DNA of 64,000 bases from Candidatus Woesearchaeota archaeon (GCA_019322895.1 JAHWHZ010000003.1:62001-126000), one strand, 5' to 3'. Counted from the first letter of the stretch, positions 11,301 through 19,202 are shown. The notes: a model not told the origin generated them from the letters alone. Made by a program: numbers and translations.

Positions 11301-12063
11301 TAAAACACTCTATTTCGGCTTCAATGGAAAAGACAAAGGAGACAATGTATTAACAAAAATAATACCAAGCAACCAGTGCGTGCAATACAACATAATGCTG
11401 CCGATGTACCAAAAAACCGCAACACGCACAGGACACCCCTATGATTACATCAGACAATTGACCATTGAAATGAACACAACTCACGCAAGCTTCATAATAA
11501 ACTCGCCTTCGATTGATGACAAAACATACACCACAAGCAATAACCAAGTGCAATTCTGCCTAAGAAAATCACCAACAGATGTTGAAACAATACACAATGG
11601 AATATACTCCATAGAAATAAAGCCCTGGAACAACCAAACCTTCGATGTGCACACAATTACCAGCATGTGGGATTATGTAAAACCTATCGCAAAATGCTTT
11701 GAAGCACCAAAACCCAAAAGAACAGCAGTTTCCTCTGGAGGAGGCGGTGGCGGTGGCGGAGGCAGCAGCAGAAGCACTGCTCCAGTAACACAAACACCTC
11801 CTGCAGCAGCTGCACCACCGCAACCAAGCTTGATGCAGAAATGGGCTGGCGGAGGAGGAAGTGCAAGTGCAGTCACCAGCACTTCAAATACTGCTCCAAA
11901 AGCTCCTGAAAAAGCTCCAGAAGCTCCTGTAAAGCCAAAGATAGAGGAACAAAAGCAACAAGAACCAGCACCAAATAGAATTATTGAAACAGGAACATCC
12001 TTGGTTAAAAGAGTTGTCTCCTGGCTGTTCTGGTTCACTGGCTTCCAGAGCTTAATTTCCTAG
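8329..12063 (+). CDS. Very large Cys-rich secreted surface protein
   Basis: 1244 residues with a clear signal peptide (residues 1-24, ending SVQG). Residues ~85-600 contain dozens of Cys in short CxxxxC-type spacings, suggesting disulfide-knotted repeats. A Cys-poor region follows. Then come a Gly run with SSRS (near residue 1135), an Ala/Pro-rich linker and a hydrophobic C-terminal segment (VVSWLFWFTGF) that could anchor it. Codon composition shifts around 9.8 kb to A-rich codons with ACA/AAA excess, hinting that the C-terminal half has a different history. The last 12 nt overlap the convergent gene. Likely an adhesin or envelope protein; the binding partner is unknown. Confidence 0.78.
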   Translation: MGVKKFLPAILLAVFLFVLPSVQGDVIFKSADWVNETFLEMTMEKWNIIPSTDFYASQAHEETSTLYKDESLPIWKLVLDDYGISGELGWYDNCNKHGTCERGVCKQGLSCNADACVNVSDGEYLYTDDDNCEHYDTREYHTGYKCEVYSATGGHPVVFYCRCNGKKVGAGSWCDNGDGETYNTRWVYKTEAVSGEADVGGLDCGGLLESKGFKYEEGCDCCYQENRVDYKQYYKYRLEDDDMDTLFNHTRCWVKVTQARNSGNDFLTYAVVEGTPTTKDNFISCLINYSDWKTFVADDYGNVADKIAPGSKLYFDFAGKDLKLEPECHSNSDCGENYWTGDPECCNGDGWHICQAYHGYECVDAGTNEAFCFEYDGYKQTEECFWECKDNMCGEKPEDPEEPSCENSTESCCTDANCASYCDQDFYYFNGHCPEKGSACWFETTHCSASDGEYCNGTFLETRDYLCGDGCEYNITNQVLCPFGCENGKCKESSHLLETITCKDEKTLQYYERNKTGENYTAWRETDQVLCIEGETCVGPTNPDEFGSMASCIQITEPITFATPITCETHKDCPFKYMMCVMDACVPRFRLFEDFNFDQPSDMINPYFADKDKLDNLGVIGKIYKPPLSKTTISQHFEKFSSGTSLNEKVYDTSAYSSKFYLNSYLYDETNQLREVDFLEEQNNKIRTIEEATLIASVEKETKKFENIEKDIPKTKYIVLKPGISTAYSFVIEDGNAKLIEQEITSLQKIPVSDAFRNSVDYKKLIPTTYSATAEKTSLQALEKEGITPKFLFKRSPGYNGIRLTALDKSWGAVEYVMPNGYNGKYYTITPNPFLRHYDADIYKSISADDFTFVGTNSAAMGALFLTYEMMSYYDLWENYVKAETYRKDQADMCGTDPKSATDYYDLKAAELQKKYSPCNEQWERGNFSGKCDEFIAGAELENFFFYYFQDICTKDFVGIYGPDFVIPDTAEHIKKLHQTYLDMPLHNKCFKTLYFGFNGKDKGDNVLTKIIPSNQCVQYNIMLPMYQKTATRTGHPYDYIRQLTIEMNTTHASFIINSPSIDDKTYTTSNNQVQFCLRKSPTDVETIHNGIYSIEIKPWNNQTFDVHTITSMWDYVKPIAKCFEAPKPKRTAVSSGGGGGGGGGSSRSTAPVTQTPPAAAAPPQPSLMQKWAGGGGSASAVTSTSNTAPKAPEKAPEAPVKPKIEEQKQQEPAPNRIIETGTSLVKRVVSWLFWFTGFQSLIS

Positions 12064-13053
12064 AATTTCCTTTAATTTATTCAATGCTCTTTCAAGCTGG
12101 GGGTCATTAAGTGTTTTAATCAGTTTTTCAAGCCCGGGAAGCTTTCTCCTGATTTCATCAACAATGTCGCTTGCAGTCTTTCGCTGGGTTTCAGGAGACT
12201 GCAGCTTCTTTAAGTCCGGTTCAATCTCCTTTTGATAGAAATCCTTTAATTCACCTTCAAGAACCTTATTTTTCTTGGCCCACTCCATTATTTGCTTGTA
12301 TTTTTTACTGGCATATTGCTGCCCTTCTTTTGTTGCAAAATAATTTTCTGCTTTCTGGATGATATTCTTTGGCGCTAATTTGGTATCAATCCTGCGCTCA
12401 ATTGCATTTGCCTGGCCTTGAAATTCTTCCTGCGCCTGGCTAAAACCATAAGTGTTGATTATTTCCAGGGCTAACGTGCCGAGGCAGGCTAGTGAAACAG
12501 CAGCACCCCATAAATACACCAGTTTTGATCTTTTCTTTGCTCTTGCAATTGTTTTAACTTTTCTTTCTAACTGCTGGTTATTTTTCTGCAGATAAATCTT
12601 GTAAAAGAAATTTGCCACAGCTTCCCTGTCAGCGGCATAGCATGCCTTAATAACCTGGTATTGTGCTTTCCTGAAATCATTTTCCGCATCTTCACAGATG
12701 CCGTCAAACTGTTTTTCATTCAGCATTTCAAGAAACTTGTCATCAGGGCCAATAACAGCAAATTCTCTCAAATATATCTCATTTGCTTCATTGCCTGAAT
12801 CAAGCTTTTCTTTGATATATCCTTTGCATTTATTCATCAAGTCACTGATGCTTTCCTGAAAATGTGCAACAAAGAATGCATTAGGCATGCCGCTCTCATG
12901 CCGCCCCAATGGGTGCTGTCCGCGGATATAATGGACTGATTCTAATTCACCTAGAAAATCAAAAGTCTTGCAGTTCGGGCCAAGAACATCATTTACCTTG
13001 AATTCTAAATCGTGAGATGTATTTACTGCACCAGCTACCTCTTTTTTGTACAT
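12052..13053 (-). CDS. Single-pass membrane protein with C-terminal coiled coil
   Basis: 333 residues. The N-terminal ~170 residues are soluble, one membrane segment follows at ~175-195 (LVYLWGAAVSLACLGTLAL), and the rest is charged helix predicted to be coiled coil. No known domain is recognised. It overlaps the 3' end of the convergent surface-protein gene by 12 nt. The N-terminal half contains conserved-looking GQHPLGRHESGMPNAFFVAHF but no catalytic signature. Confidence 0.65.
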   Translation of the reverse strand: MYKKEVAGAVNTSHDLEFKVNDVLGPNCKTFDFLGELESVHYIRGQHPLGRHESGMPNAFFVAHFQESISDLMNKCKGYIKEKLDSGNEANEIYLREFAVIGPDDKFLEMLNEKQFDGICEDAENDFRKAQYQVIKACYAADREAVANFFYKIYLQKNNQQLERKVKTIARAKKRSKLVYLWGAAVSLACLGTLALEIINTYGFSQAQEEFQGQANAIERRIDTKLAPKNIIQKAENYFATKEGQQYASKKYKQIMEWAKKNKVLEGELKDFYQKEIEPDLKKLQSPETQRKTASDIVDEIRRKLPGLEKLIKTLNDPQLERALNKLKEILGN

Positions 13054-13098
13054 TATCCAGAATAAAACAAAACCAGTATAAATATTTTTTGACTTTTT

Positions 13099-14010
13099 TT
13101 ATCTTGCTCTTCCAATAGGAAAGCTGGCTTTTTTAGGATGCTTCCTGAAAAACTCAATGATTTCTTCTGTTATTTTTGTTGTTACCCCTGACATTTCTTT
13201 GGGCTGGACTGGAAAAGTGACTCTTAATTCAAGCCAGCTCTGCACTGCATTCAAGTTAAAATTGATCATATTGAATTCTTCTTTTTTTATATCAAAAAAA
13301 TGAAGCATGACTTCATATCTTGTTTGCATATCGTCCTTATATTTTTTAAGATTCTTAGACACTATCTTTTCAATATTTTTCATGACAAAACCAAAATCAG
13401 TGTCATAAGTAAGCTGAAAAGCAATATCTGTCCAGATATATGGAAAATACTTAGAATAATTAGAGAGCGGTGCTGTAAGCAGTAGTGAATTAGGAAAAGA
13501 AACCAGTCTTCCGCTAGGCAGATCTGCAGCAATATATTCCCCGCCCACTTCACGCACTTTTGTTCTAAGCGGGTTGATATCCAATACATCCCCTTTGAAT
13601 TCATTTATGCGGATTCTGTCGCCTTCCTTATAGACCTTGCCTGCGTTAATGTAAAACCAGCCCATAAGATTAAGAATAGGTGTCTGGAAGATAAATGCCA
13701 AGGCAGCTGCGATAATACCTAATGAGATGCTTGCTGTAATCAGTTTATCCTGAAAAATGAAGAAAATAGCTATTGCCGTCCCTAAAAAAATTATATAATT
13801 TGCAATTTTTATCAATGTTGCATTCTTGAGAAACATGGCGGCGATTTTTGTGAGCGCAAGAGCGATTAATATCGCAAGCAATGAATGGAAAATATGGCCT
13901 GCTATGGGTGTCCAAAGAAAAAAAGACTGCATAGGACCAACTATTCTTAAAATAAGCACTACGCAAATTAAGAATATATAAATAAGTAACCAATTCCCCT
14001 CTTTTTGCAT
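13099..14010 (-). CDS. MscS-family mechanosensitive channel
   Basis: 303 residues: four hydrophobic segments in the first ~125 residues, then the MscS pore-lining helix and beta domain (INAGKVYKEGDRIRINEFKGDVLDI), the loop LVSFPNSLLLTAPLSNYSK and a C-terminal alpha/beta domain. This matches small-conductance mechanosensitive channels that release solutes on osmotic downshock. It starts at ATG 14010. The 5' side (14010-14097) is shared with the divergent gene. Confidence 0.88.
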   Translation of the reverse strand: MQKEGNWLLIYIFLICVVLILRIVGPMQSFFLWTPIAGHIFHSLLAILIALALTKIAAMFLKNATLIKIANYIIFLGTAIAIFFIFQDKLITASISLGIIAAALAFIFQTPILNLMGWFYINAGKVYKEGDRIRINEFKGDVLDINPLRTKVREVGGEYIAADLPSGRLVSFPNSLLLTAPLSNYSKYFPYIWTDIAFQLTYDTDFGFVMKNIEKIVSKNLKKYKDDMQTRYEVMLHFFDIKKEEFNMINFNLNAVQSWLELRVTFPVQPKEMSGVTTKITEEIIEFFRKHPKKASFPIGRAR

Positions 14011-14097
14011 ATGGACTCTTATAAAACTTCCAGTATTTAAACATTTCTAAGAAAAACAGTCACAATCTTTTTAAACAACAGCAGTTTTCTTTCTATT

Positions 14098-14589
14098 GTG
14101 GGTGAAATGGGAGATAAAACAATTGATGAGCTTGTTGAGATTTTAGAGCAGGCAAGGCCAGATAATGGGGTGAATATCACGGCTATAATGCTCAGCGGCA
14201 GTAAAATAGGATATGATAATACAAAACCAGAGCGCGCAATCAAATTGTTGAAAAGTTTTGCTACATGGAAAGACCGCGTTAGCACTAAATATGAAGAAAC
14301 ACAAGAATCTTCTGGAACTGCATATCATATCTTAGTGAAAAAAGCAAGTTCAATGTCAGAAGCGAAAGCAAGCATAGAAATCAATTATTTCTGCAGCAGA
14401 CCTAAAAAACCAAAGCCAAAGAATCCAAAGATATCTCCTGAGCAAATCATGCAAGAGCATCCAGAGGCAGCGCAGATAGGAAGAAAAGCAGGATACTTGG
14501 TTGGCCTTGGTGATGAGCTTTTTGCAACATATATTAGTTTTGCATTTGCTAGGATAGCTCACACTTTTCGTGAATTCTTTAAGAAATAA
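14098..14589 (+). CDS. Hypothetical protein, ~163 residues
   Basis: No recognised family. A mixed alpha/beta N-terminal half carries ELVEILEQARPDNGVNITAIMLSG. A Lys/Pro-rich linker (RPKKPKPKNPK) near residue 100 precedes a helical C-terminus. GTG 14098 is chosen because the TATA-like TTTTTAAA is centred 26 nt upstream, the spacing seen for other leaderless genes here; ATG 14107 is the alternative. It is convergent with the MacB-type permease operon, with 1 nt between stops. Confidence 0.6.
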   Translation: MGEMGDKTIDELVEILEQARPDNGVNITAIMLSGSKIGYDNTKPERAIKLLKSFATWKDRVSTKYEETQESSGTAYHILVKKASSMSEAKASIEINYFCSRPKKPKPKNPKISPEQIMQEHPEAAQIGRKAGYLVGLGDELFATYISFAFARIAHTFREFFKK

Positions 14590-14590
14590 T

Positions 14591-15796
14591 TTATTCATAC
14601 CTGAGTGCATCTACAGGTTTTAATCTGCTAGCCTGCCTTGCTGGCCATACTCCTGCAATAGAGCCGATAACAAAAGAAAATGTAAGCGCTCCCACAATCA
14701 AATACCATGGAAAATGTGCCTGGAGTATGCCGAAGTTTGCTTGCGCAGCTGCAATCTCAATCACTTTGCTCATTCCCACTCCAATAAGTATGCCTACAGC
14801 ACCTCCGACAAGCCCGAGAAAGCCGGATTCTATCAGGAACAGATACAAGATATCTGAATTTCTTGCACCGATTGCTTTCATTACACCAATCTCATTAGTT
14901 CTTTGCAAGACTGCAGTGTACATTGTGTTCATGATGCCTATTCCGCCGACTATCAATGAGATTGCTGCAATGCCTATCAAGACACCTTGCACAATTGCAA
15001 AGACATTTCCAAAGGTTTCCAGGAATTCTTCAAAAGTTGTTATTGCGAAGTCTTCTTCTCCTTCTTCAACACCGCGGTGCCTTCTCATGGCTCTCTTCAA
15101 AGAATCTGAGACAGAGGCAACATTGCTTCCTTCAGTCACTTCTGCAATTATGACAGAAAATGTATCTCCTGCATCAAAGATATCTTTTGCAGTATCCAGC
15201 GGAATAATCAAGGTTGAATCATCATCTGGATTGCCGATAGGCTCTAGCTGGCCAACAATATCAAATTTATATCCTTCAATCTCAACCCTGTCGCCGACAT
15301 TGACTTTCTTGTCAAATATCTCTCCTTTTGAGAACCTTATTCCTGCAACTGCCTTGTAAGCATCGCCTTTCTTGATGTCTCTTCCTTCCCCTATCTTGAA
15401 ACTGCTTGTGTCAAATATGATTTTCTTTGTATTGTCAGCAGGAATGCCTGCTACCCAGGTATATTTATTCTCAGAACCATAGCTTATCTTGCCCACTCTC
15501 TGTAAAAAACCTCCTGCATCTTTTATGCCTCTTGAATTCTTGATTACTTTCAGGTCATCTTCATCAATAGTTGCGCTAGCACCTATCCCAAAGAAGCCGC
15601 CTCTTGGCATGACCATAATCTTGTTTGTTCCCATTGCCTCAAACTGTTCTGTTATTGCTTTTTGCAGGCCCTGGCCTACAGAAATCAGGCTTACAACAGC
15701 TGCAATGCCTATGAATATGCCTAGCATAGTCAGAAAAGTCCTCATCTTTCTTGACTTAAAGCTCTTGAATGCAAACATAAAGTAATCTTTTATCAT
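14591..15796 (-). CDS. MacB/FtsX-type ABC transporter permease 2
   Basis: 401 residues: an N-terminal membrane helix (residues ~18-45, FLTMLGIFIGIAAVVSLISVG), a ~220-residue extracytoplasmic MacB_PCD-like domain and three C-terminal helices of the FtsX domain, ending KPVDALRYE. It is homologous to the permease at 15941-17161. It is last in the PadR-controlled operon, and its ATG overlaps the TGA of the preceding micro-ORF (ATGA), so translation should be coupled. It probably forms a heteromeric exporter with the other permease and the ATPase. Confidence 0.9.
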   Translation of the reverse strand: MIKDYFMFAFKSFKSRKMRTFLTMLGIFIGIAAVVSLISVGQGLQKAITEQFEAMGTNKIMVMPRGGFFGIGASATIDEDDLKVIKNSRGIKDAGGFLQRVGKISYGSENKYTWVAGIPADNTKKIIFDTSSFKIGEGRDIKKGDAYKAVAGIRFSKGEIFDKKVNVGDRVEIEGYKFDIVGQLEPIGNPDDDSTLIIPLDTAKDIFDAGDTFSVIIAEVTEGSNVASVSDSLKRAMRRHRGVEEGEEDFAITTFEEFLETFGNVFAIVQGVLIGIAAISLIVGGIGIMNTMYTAVLQRTNEIGVMKAIGARNSDILYLFLIESGFLGLVGGAVGILIGVGMSKVIEIAAAQANFGILQAHFPWYLIVGALTFSFVIGSIAGVWPARQASRLKPVDALRYE

Positions 15797-15870
15797 TTTG
15801 CTGACCTCAAAGCAGACTCAACTGTGTTTCGTAGCTTTTCGGTGCTTGATTCTTTTACTGCTGTTTTCAT
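15793..15870 (-). CDS. 25-residue micro-ORF B in permease junction
   Basis: The second of two tandem 25-codon ORFs. Its ATG (15870) overlaps the TGA of micro-ORF A, and its own TGA (15793-15795) overlaps the ATG of permease 2, both as ATGA. The peptide begins MKTAVKESSTEKLRN and ends ESALRSAK. It differs from copy A by Thr for Ala at residue 16 and Ala for Ser at 24. It arises from a 74-bp tandem duplication. It may be a translation-coupling relay rather than a functional peptide. Confidence 0.55.
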   Translation of the reverse strand: MKTAVKESSTEKLRNTVESALRSAK

Positions 15871-15961
15871 TTACTTGACCTCAAAGCAGACTCAACTGCG
15901 TTTCGTAGCTTTTCGGTGCTTGATTCTTTTACTGCTGTTTTCATTTACTTGACCTCAAAGC
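15803..15961. repeat. 74-bp tandem duplication at permease junction
   Basis: Direct repeat with exact 74-bp period: units begin with GACCTCAAAG at 15803 and 15877, and the next 11 bases recur at 15951 inside the 3' end of permease 1. The two complete units differ by a few bases. Each unit encodes one micro-ORF. Confidence 0.95.
15867..15944 (-). CDS. 25-residue micro-ORF A in permease junction
   Basis: Starts at ATG 15944, overlapping the TGA of permease 1 (ATGA), and ends in TGA overlapping the ATG of micro-ORF B. The C-terminal residues (NAVESALRSSK) resemble the tail of permease 1 (NPVDALRSSK), suggesting the unit was copied partly from the end of that gene. The exact 4-nt overlaps at all three junctions argue that the reading frames are maintained. 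Confidence 0.55.
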   Translation of the reverse strand: MKTAVKESSTEKLRNAVESALRSSK

Positions 15962-17161
15962 GTCGACAGGATTCATCTTGCTTGCCTGTCTTGCTGGCAG
16001 GATGCCGCTTACTGTCCCTACAAAATATGCAAATATCATTGCTCCAATAATAATTAATGGGCTGAAGCTTGCGTGGAATATCTCAGCGCCGAGCTGCTGC
16101 GCAATAATTTCCCCGATCTTTGCAATGCCTAGTCCTAATAATACGCCGACAATCCCCCCAGCTAGACCAAGAATGCCTGACTCAAACAAGAATATCAATA
16201 ATATGCTGGAGTTTCTTGCGCCGATTGATTTCATTATGCCTATTTCTTTTGTTCTTTCAAGAACAGTTGTATACATAGTGTTCATTATTCCGATTCCGCC
16301 TACAATCAAGGAGATTGCAGCAATTCCGACAACAAAGATAGTGACAACGCCAAGTATTGTGTTAAGCTGTGCAATCATCTGTTCAGCGGTCTGCACACTG
16401 AAATCTTCTTCTCCTTCTTTGACATCCCTGTATCTTCTAAGGTCTTTCTTGATGTTTTCAGCGACTTCGCTTGGCTCTTCTGTAAGCTCTGTCAAGGCAA
16501 AGATAGTTGAGACTTCCTCTGGCTCGTCATATATTTCTCTTGCCTGCTCAATAGGAACCCTTATCAAGGAATCATGGACGCCTGTGCCTGCTTTTTTCTG
16601 GATGCCCACAACCTTGAATTCAATGTCTTCAATAAGCAGCTTATCGCCGATACCAATTTCTTTCTCAAAATCATCATAAGCAACATTGTATCCAATAACT
16701 GCCTTGTATTTGTCTCCTTTCTTCAGCTGCCTTCCTTCCTCAATATCAAGAAAAGATGTTCGTTCAGTAAGAGCTTCTGCATCCTGGTCAGTATCATATC
16801 CCCATATACTCATGAAGTTTGTTTCATCTTTGAATTTTACTCTGCCGTCTTTTGAGATAGTTGCAGTTGCAATGTCCACGCCTTTTGATTTCCTAACTAT
16901 TTTCAAGTCATCTTCAGTCATCTTGCCAGTAAACATGCTTCCGCCAGAAGGGCCGAATTGTCCAGAGCCAGGCGTAATCATAATCCTGTTCTTGCCTATC
17001 TTTTCAAACTCGTAATTAATAGAAGTCTGCATGCCTTGTCCTAAAGAGATAAGACTAACAACAGCAGTAATACCGATAAAAATACCTATCATAGTCAGCC
17101 AGGTCCGCACAGAACGACCCTTTAGACTACGAAAGGCAAGCGTAAAGTAGTCTAACAACAA
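15941..17161 (-). CDS. MacB/FtsX-type ABC transporter permease 1
   Basis: 406 residues with an N-terminal membrane helix, a large extracytoplasmic domain and three C-terminal helices. It shares motifs with permease 2 (RTWLTMIGIFIGITAVVSLISLG; IGIMNTMYTTVLERTKEIG). The start appears to be TTG at 17161, with GAGGTGG (17166-17172) upstream; no ATG is available near the conserved N-terminus. Both SD and start lie in one arm of a perfect 12-bp inverted repeat, which could hide them. The 3' end is joined by ATGA to the micro-ORFs. Confidence 0.9.
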   Translation of the reverse strand: MLLDYFTLAFRSLKGRSVRTWLTMIGIFIGITAVVSLISLGQGMQTSINYEFEKIGKNRIMITPGSGQFGPSGGSMFTGKMTEDDLKIVRKSKGVDIATATISKDGRVKFKDETNFMSIWGYDTDQDAEALTERTSFLDIEEGRQLKKGDKYKAVIGYNVAYDDFEKEIGIGDKLLIEDIEFKVVGIQKKAGTGVHDSLIRVPIEQAREIYDEPEEVSTIFALTELTEEPSEVAENIKKDLRRYRDVKEGEEDFSVQTAEQMIAQLNTILGVVTIFVVGIAAISLIVGGIGIMNTMYTTVLERTKEIGIMKSIGARNSSILLIFLFESGILGLAGGIVGVLLGLGIAKIGEIIAQQLGAEIFHASFSPLIIIGAMIFAYFVGTVSGILPARQASKMNPVDALRSSK

Positions 17162-17251
17162 AATTCCACCTCTTTAATATATTTTGTGGGTGGAATTTTG
17201 ATTGTCAAAAACCACTCGAAATTACAGTACTCTGCAGGTGATTTTTGACAA
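17159..17251 (-). promoter_or_regulatory. Two hairpins before permease 1; second hides SD and start
   Basis: The 91-nt intercistronic leader contains two perfect inverted repeats. Stem 1: TTGTCAAAAA (17202-17211) with TTTTTGACAA (17242-17251). Stem 2: CAAAATTCCACC (17159-17170) with GGTGGAATTTTG (17189-17200). In the mRNA, one arm of stem 2 contains the SD core GGTGG and the TTG start of permease 1. Folding would block initiation, so this looks like a translational control element. Confidence 0.7.
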
Positions 17252-17252
17252 A

Positions 17253-18458
17253 TCATTTTTTAAGCTTTTTTTTCTTTTTCCTGCGCCGGTACCACCAGTA
17301 TATTATTCCTGCAATGACAATCAGCGCAAATATCATTGTTCCCCAGGGGAATTTTGTCTGGCCAAGCTCTGCAGGAGTGTATACTCTCAATGGAAGGTCA
17401 AAGGTTAGGCTGTAGTCCTTGTTGTAAGGGTCCTTGAAGTCAACAACAGCATTAAGCCTGACATCTTTCTGCTTTGGCTTTATTATGAATTCAACTGTCT
17501 CAAAGTCATCGCTGTCAAGATTGCCGATATATTCCTCATTTGATGTTGAAAGCACTTCATACTGCTCTGTTGATACCAGTCTTGTATTGAGGTATTTCAG
17601 GTCCATTATTCCTTTGTTGACTACTTTCAAGACAACATCACCTGCTTTTCCTGGAGAAGTCACAGTTGTTGAGTCAACAACCATTATCAGGTCAGGTTCT
17701 GCACTCATCACAAGGCTGATTAACCGCTCATCTTCGTATTCTGTGTTTCTTATATCCTTGTACGTCAGTTTTACAGGTATTGCATGGACTTTTATGTCTG
17801 CTCCTGTGTCTGCAATCAAGTCAAAGCTTACTTTTTCTACTTCTCCTGCAGGTATTGAAGAGATTCTTTTTGTGCCGCCAGTGCCTATTGGCGCAAATGC
17901 AGAATCATCCAGGTCTAATGTCACGTCAATATCTTTTACAGTCAGCTTGTCTGCATTCTTCAGCATGATATCCACTGTTATCATGTCTCCTGGCTTGATT
18001 ACCTGCGGTGTTGTTGTATATTCATCTATTGTCAAAACTGCTCCTGTTGTCCTTACCGCAATGTCTGATTCAAGGCGCGTCCATACAAGTGTCATGCCGA
18101 ATTTGTACTGGAATTTCACAGGCATGTCCAGGTTAGGGGCGTCATGCGCCACAATAAGCTTGTATTTTATGACAGCATTCTCTCCTTGCGGTAAAGCTGT
18201 CAGGGTCTTTACCTGGTCTTCGCCATAAGCCAATGAAAAAGGGTATTCAGGCACAAATTCAATTGTGAAGTCCTCTGAAGTTGTTCCTTCATTATTTACA
18301 GATACCCAAATCTCTACAAGGCTTCCCGGCTCTGCGGGGGAGGGCTCATATTTCAGTATATCTGCAGTGATTAAAGGCCCTCTTTTTGCTGCAAGCACAC
18401 TTGTGGCTGAAACAACCACCAATAATAGTATTAATAGGCTTAATATTATTTTTTTCAT
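17253..18458 (-). CDS. Secreted, membrane-anchored CARDB/S-layer-domain-like protein
   Basis: 401 residues: signal peptide (KKIILSLLILLLVVVSATSVLA), about three beta-sandwich repeats of the archaeal COG1361/CARDB kind (e.g. EPSPAEPGSLVEIWVSVNNEG; KPGDMITVDIMLKNADKL), a C-terminal membrane helix and a basic KKKKKLKK tail. Its operon position suggests it is the extracytoplasmic partner of the exporter, in the place of a MacA-type adaptor, though it is not a MacA homologue by sequence. ATG 18458 is chosen over ATG 18473 because GGAGGAG precedes it correctly. Confidence 0.82.
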   Translation of the reverse strand: MKKIILSLLILLLVVVSATSVLAAKRGPLITADILKYEPSPAEPGSLVEIWVSVNNEGTTSEDFTIEFVPEYPFSLAYGEDQVKTLTALPQGENAVIKYKLIVAHDAPNLDMPVKFQYKFGMTLVWTRLESDIAVRTTGAVLTIDEYTTTPQVIKPGDMITVDIMLKNADKLTVKDIDVTLDLDDSAFAPIGTGGTKRISSIPAGEVEKVSFDLIADTGADIKVHAIPVKLTYKDIRNTEYEDERLISLVMSAEPDLIMVVDSTTVTSPGKAGDVVLKVVNKGIMDLKYLNTRLVSTEQYEVLSTSNEEYIGNLDSDDFETVEFIIKPKQKDVRLNAVVDFKDPYNKDYSLTFDLPLRVYTPAELGQTKFPWGTMIFALIVIAGIIYWWYRRRKKKKKLKK

Positions 18459-18464
18459 TTTGTT

Positions 18465-18511
18465 CTCCTCCATTTTTTGGAGGTCTTCTGAGCTTGCTCA
18501 GATTTACCTCC
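18465..18511 (-). promoter_or_regulatory. Mutually exclusive stems at SD of secreted-protein gene
   Basis: In the mRNA, GGAGGT at the end of the ATPase gene (18506-18511) can pair with ACCTCC (18479-18484), with a nested TCTGAGC/GCTCAGA hairpin (18487-18502) inside. The same CCTCC can instead pair with the SD GGAGG of the next gene (18465-18471). A ribosome finishing the ATPase would cover the first partner, so the SD could be opened or closed by upstream translation. The pairing is seen in sequence; the regulation is inferred. Confidence 0.55.
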
Positions 18512-19202
18512 TCGTTTTAGTTTTTATTATTTGACCGTCAACTAAAAAGGCAATCCTGTCTGCATGTTCTGCAAGGTCCACATCGTGCGTGACAAAGACA
18601 ACTGTCTTGCCTTTTTTCCGGTTAAGGTATTTCAACAGATCCATTATCTTCTCGCCAGTCTTCTGGTCCAGGTTTCCTGTGGGCTCATCTGCTAATATGA
18701 CTTCTGGATCAACTGCAAGTGCTCTTGCAATTGCGACTCTCTGCTGCTCTCCGCCAGACAACTGTCCTGGCGTGTGGTTCATCCTGTCTTTAAGGCCCAT
18801 TTCTGTCAACAGCCGCTCTGCTATGTCCAGTCTTTCTTCTTCTGGAACATTCTGGAAGATTAATGGAAGCGTGACATTTTCTTTTGCAGTTAAGTTAGGC
18901 AAAAGATTGAATTTCTGGAAGATAAAGCCTATTTTCTTGCCTCTTATCTGTGCAAGGTCAGACTCGCTAAGGTTTGCGATGTTGATGCCGTCAAGCTTGA
19001 TTATTCCTTTTGTTGGAATGTCCAAGCATCCTACAAGATTCATTGATGTTGATTTTCCAGAGCCAGAAGGCCCTCTTATTGCAAGGAATTCCCCCTCATA
19101 CACATTAAGGTCCAGTCCTCTCAATGCATGCACAAGATGCTCTCCTAGCTGGTATGTTTTCCATACATTCCTCAGCTCTATGACGATTTTTTTCTTTTTC
19201 AT
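18504..19202 (-). CDS. MacB/LolD-type ABC transporter ATPase
   Basis: 232 residues with all ABC motifs: Walker A GPSGSGKST (~res 44-52), Q-loop FIFQKFNLLPN, signature LSGGEQQRVAIARAL, Walker B VILADEPTGNLD, and H-loop THD. The insertion pattern matches the MacB/LolD/FtsE group, which works with FtsX-fold permeases rather than importers. The start overlaps the PadR stop by ATGA, so the two are translationally coupled. Confidence 0.95.
   Translation of the reverse strand: MKKKKIVIELRNVWKTYQLGEHLVHALRGLDLNVYEGEFLAIRGPSGSGKSTSMNLVGCLDIPTKGIIKLDGINIANLSESDLAQIRGKKIGFIFQKFNLLPNLTAKENVTLPLIFQNVPEEERLDIAERLLTEMGLKDRMNHTPGQLSGGEQQRVAIARALAVDPEVILADEPTGNLDQKTGEKIMDLLKYLNRKKGKTVVFVTHDVDLAEHADRIAFLVDGQIIKTKTRR

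Noticed and set aside
11673..12038. Minus-strand Cys/Pro-rich protein opposite the surface-protein gene
   Set aside because: It is the antisense reading of the Gly-run and Ala/Pro linker; no start signal or homology.
14727..15359. Long plus-strand frame of 210 codons
   Set aside because: It lies wholly inside permease 2 in antisense and its product is low-complexity Ser/Pro/Ile; the permease frame has clear homology. The same applies to the plus-strand frames at 15978-16679, 17434-18228 and 58330-59121.
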